Below, one piece after another: positions 6,211-9,500 of a DNA stretch of 9,500 bases. A program made the translations under genes and the position numbers. Source of the stretch: Bacillota bacterium (GTDB lineage: Bacteria; Bacillota; Clostridia; DSM-8532). Each line of letters begins with the position of its first letter. Positions within the stretch are counted from its first letter, which is position 1. Where the stretch lies: NCBI GenBank assembly GCA_023410885.1, contig JAEYPI010000032.1, positions 1-9,500 on the forward strand, written 5' to 3'. Below the pieces are notes generated by a model that saw only the letters and a list, made by a program, of their open reading frames with translations, made no database searches and was not told the DNA's origin.

Positions 6211-6365
6211 CAGCTTTCCGTTGCGGACTAAAGCTAAATCCGGTGTTTATCGCACCTCTGTTTAACGGCAACACTTAGCATATTTCCCCCGGCTTGTGTC
6301 CAATAAAAAGCGAGTAAATGCTTGTATTCTATACACTATTGACCTGTCAGAGCAATTTTTACCTC
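6211..6365. other. Intergenic stretch upstream of the SOS promoter
   Basis: No gene is supported here. A weak dyad AGCTTT (6212-6217) with AAAGCT (6230-6235) follows the acetyltransferase stop but has no T run, so I see no convincing terminator for that gene. The in-frame upstream extension of the polymerase from 6296 crosses the promoter and operator and is not coding. Confidence 0.5.
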
Positions 6366-6394
6366 TTTACATCGAACATATGTTCTTTTATAAT
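6366..6394 (+). promoter_or_regulatory. SOS promoter with LexA (DinR) box in the spacer
   Basis: TTTACA (6366-6371, 5 of 6) and a perfect TATAAT (6389-6394) are 17 bases apart. Between them lies CGAACATATGTTCT (6373-6386), which fits the Firmicutes LexA operator core GAACnnnnGTTC exactly. LexA bound there would block RNA polymerase; DNA damage would relieve it through RecA. Transcription should start near 6401. Confidence 0.93.
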
Positions 6395-6507
6395 AAGATT
6401 ATCCTGCTTCGTCAGGGGCAGGATAATCTTATTGAATCGTCGGGTCGGGCTATTGGGCAGGGCGATATAATAAGATTATACTGCTTCGTCAGGTTCGTCA
6501 GGGGCAG
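6389..6507 (+). repeat. Duplicated element in the SOS leader with long inverted arms
   Basis: A 28-base stretch starting TATAATAAGATTAT at 6389-6416 recurs at 6466-6493 with one mismatch. Copy 1 continues to GGCAG at 6421. Copy 2 reaches the same GGCAG at 6507 after an extra TTCGTCAGG (tandem at 6485-6493 and 6494-6502). Copy 1 is also the left arm of a perfect 16-bp inverted repeat, 6392-6407 with 6418-6433 (10-base loop), overlapping the -10. The arm at 6418-6433 can equally pair with copy 2 at 6469-6484 (15 of 16). The spacing between copies is 77 bases. Confidence 0.9.
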
Positions 6508-6544
6508 TCATGGCCTTGTTTTAGTGTTAAGCTGGAGGGTTTTT

Positions 6545-7804
6545 ATGGACACTGGTAAAAGCGGAAACCGCACTATTCTGCACATTGACGTGAATTCCGC
6601 TTATTTGAGCTGGGAGGCTGTCTATCGCCTTCAGCACGGTGCCACGACAGACCTTCGGGAAATACCCAGCGTGGTGGGAGGCGATGAAGAAAGCCGTCAC
6701 GGCATTGTTCTAGCCAAATCTATTCCTGCCAAAAAATTGGGTATTCATACCGGCGAGGTTTTGTGGCAGGCTAGAAGCAAATGCCCCAACCTTGTGATTT
6801 TACCCCCCGATTATTCGCTGTACATTCAGTGTTCCAACGCGCTCATGGATTTATTAAGCGAATATTCGCCGGTTCTTGAAAGGTATTCCATCGACGAATG
6901 CTTTCTGGACATCTCCGATTCCTTGGGGGGGGAAGATCCGCTTAAATTTGCCCAAGGTATCTCAAAACGCGTAAAAAAACTTCTGGGCTTCACGGTCAAT
7001 ATTGGCGTGTCCAACAACAAGCTTCTGGCTAAAATGGCCTCGGAGCTGGAAAAGCCTGATAAGGTACACACGCTTTTTCCCTGCGAGATTCCTAAAAAAA
7101 TGTGGCCCTTGTCGGTTAAGGAGCTCTTCATGGTAGGGCGGAGCACGGCGCCCAAGCTTTACAGGCTCAACATCTTCTCCATTGGACAATTGGCCCATGC
7201 AGACCCCCAATTTCTTACCGCCCATTTTAAAAGCTTTGGGAAGGTGCTTTGGCAATATGCTCACGGCCTTGACGATTCCCCCGTCAACCCTTATGGCCAG
7301 GAGGCCAAGGGCATTGGTAACTCCACTACAACACCCTTTGACGTAGAGAGCGAGAAAGAGGCCTTTCTCTATCTGCTTTCTCTGGTGGAGACAGCTTCAA
7401 GCCGTTTAAGACATGCACGACTTCTGGCCCGGGTGGTGTCTGTTTCTATAAGAAAAACCGATTTGAGCTTTTTCTCTCATCAAAGGAGGCTCTTTACCCC
7501 CACCGATAATACTGAGACCCTTTTTAGGACAGTGAAGGCACTTTTCCGGGAGCTTTGGGATGGCGGAGCCTTACGGCATTTTGGGGTTGCTTTTTCGGCC
7601 CTGTGCAATGACCAGTTTTGTCAGACCTCCCTGTTTGATGAAGCCCGGCTCACAAGAAAAAAGGCCCTGGATTCCAGTATTGACGCCATTCGTCTGCATT
7701 TTGGAAATACATCGGTGGTACGGGGCAGCTTTATCCATTCAGGCATTCCACCCCTCACAGGCGGTGTGGTGGAGGATTTTCCCGGCATGCGCAGCCTGCT
7801 TTGA
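6545..7804 (+). CDS. Y-family (DinB/UmuC-type) translesion DNA polymerase
   Basis: The 419-residue protein has the Y-family catalytic acids: Asp15 in LHIDVNSAYLSWEA, and Asp117-Glu118 in YSIDECFLDIS. These bind the metal ions for nucleotide transfer. The helix-hairpin-helix thumb (about 190-240, KELFMVGRSTAPKLYRLNIFSIGQLA) and the little-finger domain follow. QTSLF at residues 360-364 fits the sliding-clamp binding motif QxSLF. Length is right for Pol IV-like enzymes. It bypasses damaged template bases at low fidelity, and its LexA-controlled promoter fits that role. The start is ATG at 6545, six bases after GGAGG (6534-6538). Frames starting at 6296 pass through the promoter and are not used. 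It may be closer to the UvrX/YqjW branch than to true DinB; this cannot be settled by eye. Confidence 0.95.
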   Translation: MDTGKSGNRTILHIDVNSAYLSWEAVYRLQHGATTDLREIPSVVGGDEESRHGIVLAKSIPAKKLGIHTGEVLWQARSKCPNLVILPPDYSLYIQCSNALMDLLSEYSPVLERYSIDECFLDISDSLGGEDPLKFAQGISKRVKKLLGFTVNIGVSNNKLLAKMASELEKPDKVHTLFPCEIPKKMWPLSVKELFMVGRSTAPKLYRLNIFSIGQLAHADPQFLTAHFKSFGKVLWQYAHGLDDSPVNPYGQEAKGIGNSTTTPFDVESEKEAFLYLLSLVETASSRLRHARLLARVVSVSIRKTDLSFFSHQRRLFTPTDNTETLFRTVKALFRELWDGGALRHFGVAFSALCNDQFCQTSLFDEARLTRKKALDSSIDAIRLHFGNTSVVRGSFIHSGIPPLTGGVVEDFPGMRSLL

Positions 7805-7819
7805 AAGGAGTGACAGCTT

Positions 7820-8080
7820 ATGAAGGTTCTTATGAAAACCGTTGATATGATCTGCTTAAGTACCAGTGAGGGGGCTATCACCCCTCTTAAATTTCGGTTT
7901 AAAGAAGGCGATCAATCCACTACCATCCGGATTGATCGCATCATCGAGCGTAAGGAAGAGAAGCTTGCCGGGAACCGTATGCTGGTTTTTACCGTCCAAA
8001 GCACCCTCAATGGCATTGAGCGGGTCTTTGAGATGAAATATGAAATTCAGAGCTTAAAGTGGTATCTCTATAAGCTCTAG
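7820..8080 (+). CDS. Small conserved-looking protein co-transcribed with the Y-family polymerase (86 aa)
   Basis: The frame has a good ribosome binding site, AAAGGAG at 7804-7810, nine bases before ATG, which overlaps the polymerase stop region. Only 15 bases separate the genes, so it should share the SOS promoter. The product is charged and probably all-beta, with no cysteines to bind metal beyond one Cys, no signal peptide and no membrane segment. A central RIDRIIERKEEKLAGNRMLVF and a C-terminal FEMKYEIQSLKWYLYKL are striking. I recall similar small proteins downstream of polymerase IV genes in Clostridia, but have no named family or function. It is not recognisably YolD or YqzH. It may be an accessory or regulator of the polymerase; that is inference from position. 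A second in-frame ATG at 7832 is possible. Confidence 0.82.
   Translation: MKVLMKTVDMICLSTSEGAITPLKFRFKEGDQSTTIRIDRIIERKEEKLAGNRMLVFTVQSTLNGIERVFEMKYEIQSLKWYLYKL
8049..8078. other. Stem-loop at the end of the small SOS gene
   Basis: AGAGCTTA (8049-8056) pairs with TAAGCTCT (8071-8078), eight pairs around 14 bases, overlapping the last codons and stop. It lacks a T run, so it is not a standard terminator, but it is the only strong fold at this 3' end. Confidence 0.3.
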
Positions 8081-8110
8081 AAATTATGGCTCAATATAAA
8101 AGGCTTGACT

Positions 8111-8126
8111 AAAAGGGCTTTGGCCC
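8111..8126 (-). terminator. Weak terminator of the glycoside hydrolase gene
   Basis: On the minus strand GGGC-CAAA-GCCC (8126-8115) is followed by TTTT (8114-8111), about 20 bases after the hydrolase stop. The stem is only four pairs. On the plus strand A residues follow, so it would not stop the SOS transcript well. Confidence 0.4.
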
Positions 8127-8146
8127 GAAAAATCAGAGCACGGGAA

Positions 8147-9500
8147 TTACAGCTCATAATCGCTTAGTTCCCGGTTAAGCTTATATTGATTGTCGGAATT
8201 CATTTTTATAACACCACGGTCATAGGTCATAAGGCCGTTTATCTCGGTCTCCACATCGGTGAGCTGGGTATACACCACCGCAGAAACGCCTTTTTCTATC
8301 AAAGGCTTCACCTGTTCCCTGATAAGAGCTGTATAGGCGGCTTCCAATTCATCGGCACTCTTAAACCTCTTGTAGCCAAAACCCTTATCCTCTAGCCACA
8401 TATGCCCTTCCTGGGGCAGGCTGTAGCCGCCGTATTCGGATATGACCACAGTACGGCCCTTTGTTCTTTTAGGCATAGTAAGTCTTCGAAAGTATGTATG
8501 AATACTATGAATCTCGCCAATCTCCTGATCGTACCAGCCACTGGCATGATCCACCCAGCGGGTGGGATCATAGGAGTGCACCCACTGGGCAATTTCTGCG
8601 GCATCAAATTGCCCCCAGGCTTCATTGAACGGCACCCACATGCCAATGCTGGTAACATTGTAAAGGGCATCCATCATCTCTTTAAGCTCTTTCCTGTAAT
8701 TGTCCCGATTGGCTTTTTCTTTTCGCCCAAGGGCCTTATACTTGTTATCCTTGATTTTCATGAGGCCTGCCAAGTAGGGTATAATGACTTGGTAAAAGAT
8801 TGACCAGCCCGCACCTCCGTTTATCATGTCCTGCCATACAATGAGCCCCAGCCTGTCGCAATGGTAATACCAACGGGCAGGCTCCACCTTGATATGCTTT
8901 CTTACCATATTGTAGCCGAGCTTTTTTAAGGTCTCGATATCAGACGCAAGGGCTTCATCCGTAGGTGCAGTATAGAGTCCTTCAGGCCAATAGCCCTGAT
9001 CCAAGACTCCGTTTAAGAATAAAGGTTGATGATTCAAACATAATCTTTTGAGCCCTTTTTTGTCTTTTTCAATGCTGAATTTCCTCATTCCGAAATAACT
9101 TTTGATTTCATCCAACGCTTTCTGTCCATCCCTCAACGTTACCTTAAGATCATAAAGAAAAGGGGAATCCGGACTCCAGAGCTTAGGACTTGGGATGGGG
9201 AGCTTTAAAGCCTCTCCTGCGGCACATTGGCCTGAGGCTATAATCTGACCTTTCTCATAGGCGATTGCCTCAAAGGTCATATCCTGGCCAAGTCCCTCAA
9301 CATCAAGGCTTATGGCTAATGACTCGGAATCGATATCCGGCGTCAGTCTATGGGATTTGATATAATGCTGAGAAACCGGCTCCAGCCACACGGTCTGCCA
9401 TATACCCGAAACCGGTGTGTAGAATAGGCCCGAGGGTTTTAGTAGCTGTTTGCCTCTTTCCTGTCCGAAGGCATCTGTAGGGTCCCAAACAGCGACGGTC
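8147..9500 (-). CDS. Glycoside hydrolase family 2 protein, N-terminus outside window
   Basis: The frame is open to the right edge, so the first codons are missing; 450 residues are visible. The first visible residues, VAVWDPTDAFGQERGKQ and SGIWQTVWLEPVS, are the end of the family 2 sugar-binding jelly roll. A beta-sandwich follows (about 50-140), then the TIM barrel with NMVRKHIKVEP and IVWQDM. The likely acid/base is the Glu of FNEAWGQ (codon 8623-8621) and the likely nucleophile is the Glu of ISEYGGY (codon 8437-8435), both as in the family. Family 2 enzymes include beta-galactosidases, beta-glucuronidases and mannosidases; the specificity cannot be told. No signal peptide can be judged. 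GTG at 9391 is an internal valine codon, not the start. The gene converges with the SOS operon, 66 bases apart. Confidence 0.95.
   Translation of the reverse strand, partial: TVAVWDPTDAFGQERGKQLLKPSGLFYTPVSGIWQTVWLEPVSQHYIKSHRLTPDIDSESLAISLDVEGLGQDMTFEAIAYEKGQIIASGQCAAGEALKLPIPSPKLWSPDSPFLYDLKVTLRDGQKALDEIKSYFGMRKFSIEKDKKGLKRLCLNHQPLFLNGVLDQGYWPEGLYTAPTDEALASDIETLKKLGYNMVRKHIKVEPARWYYHCDRLGLIVWQDMINGGAGWSIFYQVIIPYLAGLMKIKDNKYKALGRKEKANRDNYRKELKEMMDALYNVTSIGMWVPFNEAWGQFDAAEIAQWVHSYDPTRWVDHASGWYDQEIGEIHSIHTYFRRLTMPKRTKGRTVVISEYGGYSLPQEGHMWLEDKGFGYKRFKSADELEAAYTALIREQVKPLIEKGVSAVVYTQLTDVETEINGLMTYDRGVIKMNSDNQYKLNRELSDYEL

Noticed and set aside
6466..6471. Second TATAAT in the SOS leader as a second promoter
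   Set aside because: No -35-like hexamer lies 16-18 bases upstream and there is no TGN extension; it is explained by the duplication.
6296..6544. N-terminal extension of the polymerase by 83 codons
   Set aside because: It passes through the LexA box, the -10 and the repeats, while the ATG at 6545 has a good ribosome binding site and the conserved domain begins right after it.
8402..8803. 133-codon plus-strand frame inside the glycoside hydrolase gene
   Set aside because: It is antisense to the conserved catalytic barrel and has no ribosome binding site or family resemblance.
9389..9391. GTG as start of the family 2 glycoside hydrolase
   Set aside because: The frame stays open to the window edge and the upstream codons encode the conserved sugar-binding domain end (VAVWDPTDAFGQERGKQ).

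Overview
The window looks like chromosomal DNA from an anaerobic, endospore-forming member of the Firmicutes, probably the class Clostridia. This rests on a YyaC-type spore protease gene with a sigma-F-like promoter, a rubredoxin, a Firmicutes-type SOS operator (CGAACATATGTTCT), strong AAGGAGG-type ribosome binding sites, and Firmicutes-type Tex and Y-family polymerase proteins. No insertion sequence, integrase, phage gene or CRISPR array was seen. The species is not identified.

Layout, left to right. Positions 1-296 hold a leftward tRNA cluster, Val(TAC)-Asp(GTC)-Phe(GAA), with a near-consensus promoter; Phe is cut by the window edge. Positions 300-618 hold no gene, only dyads and the likely rubredoxin terminator. 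A 52-residue rubredoxin gene (619-777, leftward) has its own promoter. yyaC (947-1567, leftward) is divergent from a major facilitator transporter (1854-3080, rightward). The transporter's leader carries a possible 11-codon peptide gene and a hairpin that buries the Shine-Dalgarno sequence. A bidirectional terminator and a pair of 30-bp-spaced repeats separate the transporter from the converging tex gene (3265-5421, leftward). A GNAT acetyltransferase (5755-6210) runs rightward behind a structured leader. Next comes an SOS-controlled pair: a Y-family translesion polymerase (6545-7804) and a small conserved-looking protein (7820-8080). Leftward from the right edge is the 3' part of a glycoside hydrolase family 2 gene (8147-9500).

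Most genes are single transcription units with unrelated jobs: translation, redox, sporulation, efflux, RNA metabolism, acetylation, DNA damage tolerance and sugar hydrolysis. The clear operon is the polymerase and its small partner, with 15 bases between them and a LexA box inside the promoter spacer.

The most interesting content is in the leaders. (1) The transporter leader has the architecture of a translational attenuator: leader peptide, then a hairpin sequestering the ribosome binding site. (2) The SOS operon leader holds two copies of a 33-42 base element that duplicates the -10 region and can form competing long hairpins. (3) The acetyltransferase leader has two mutually exclusive stems next to a 16-base GC-rich palindrome. 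All structural readings were made by eye and were not computed.
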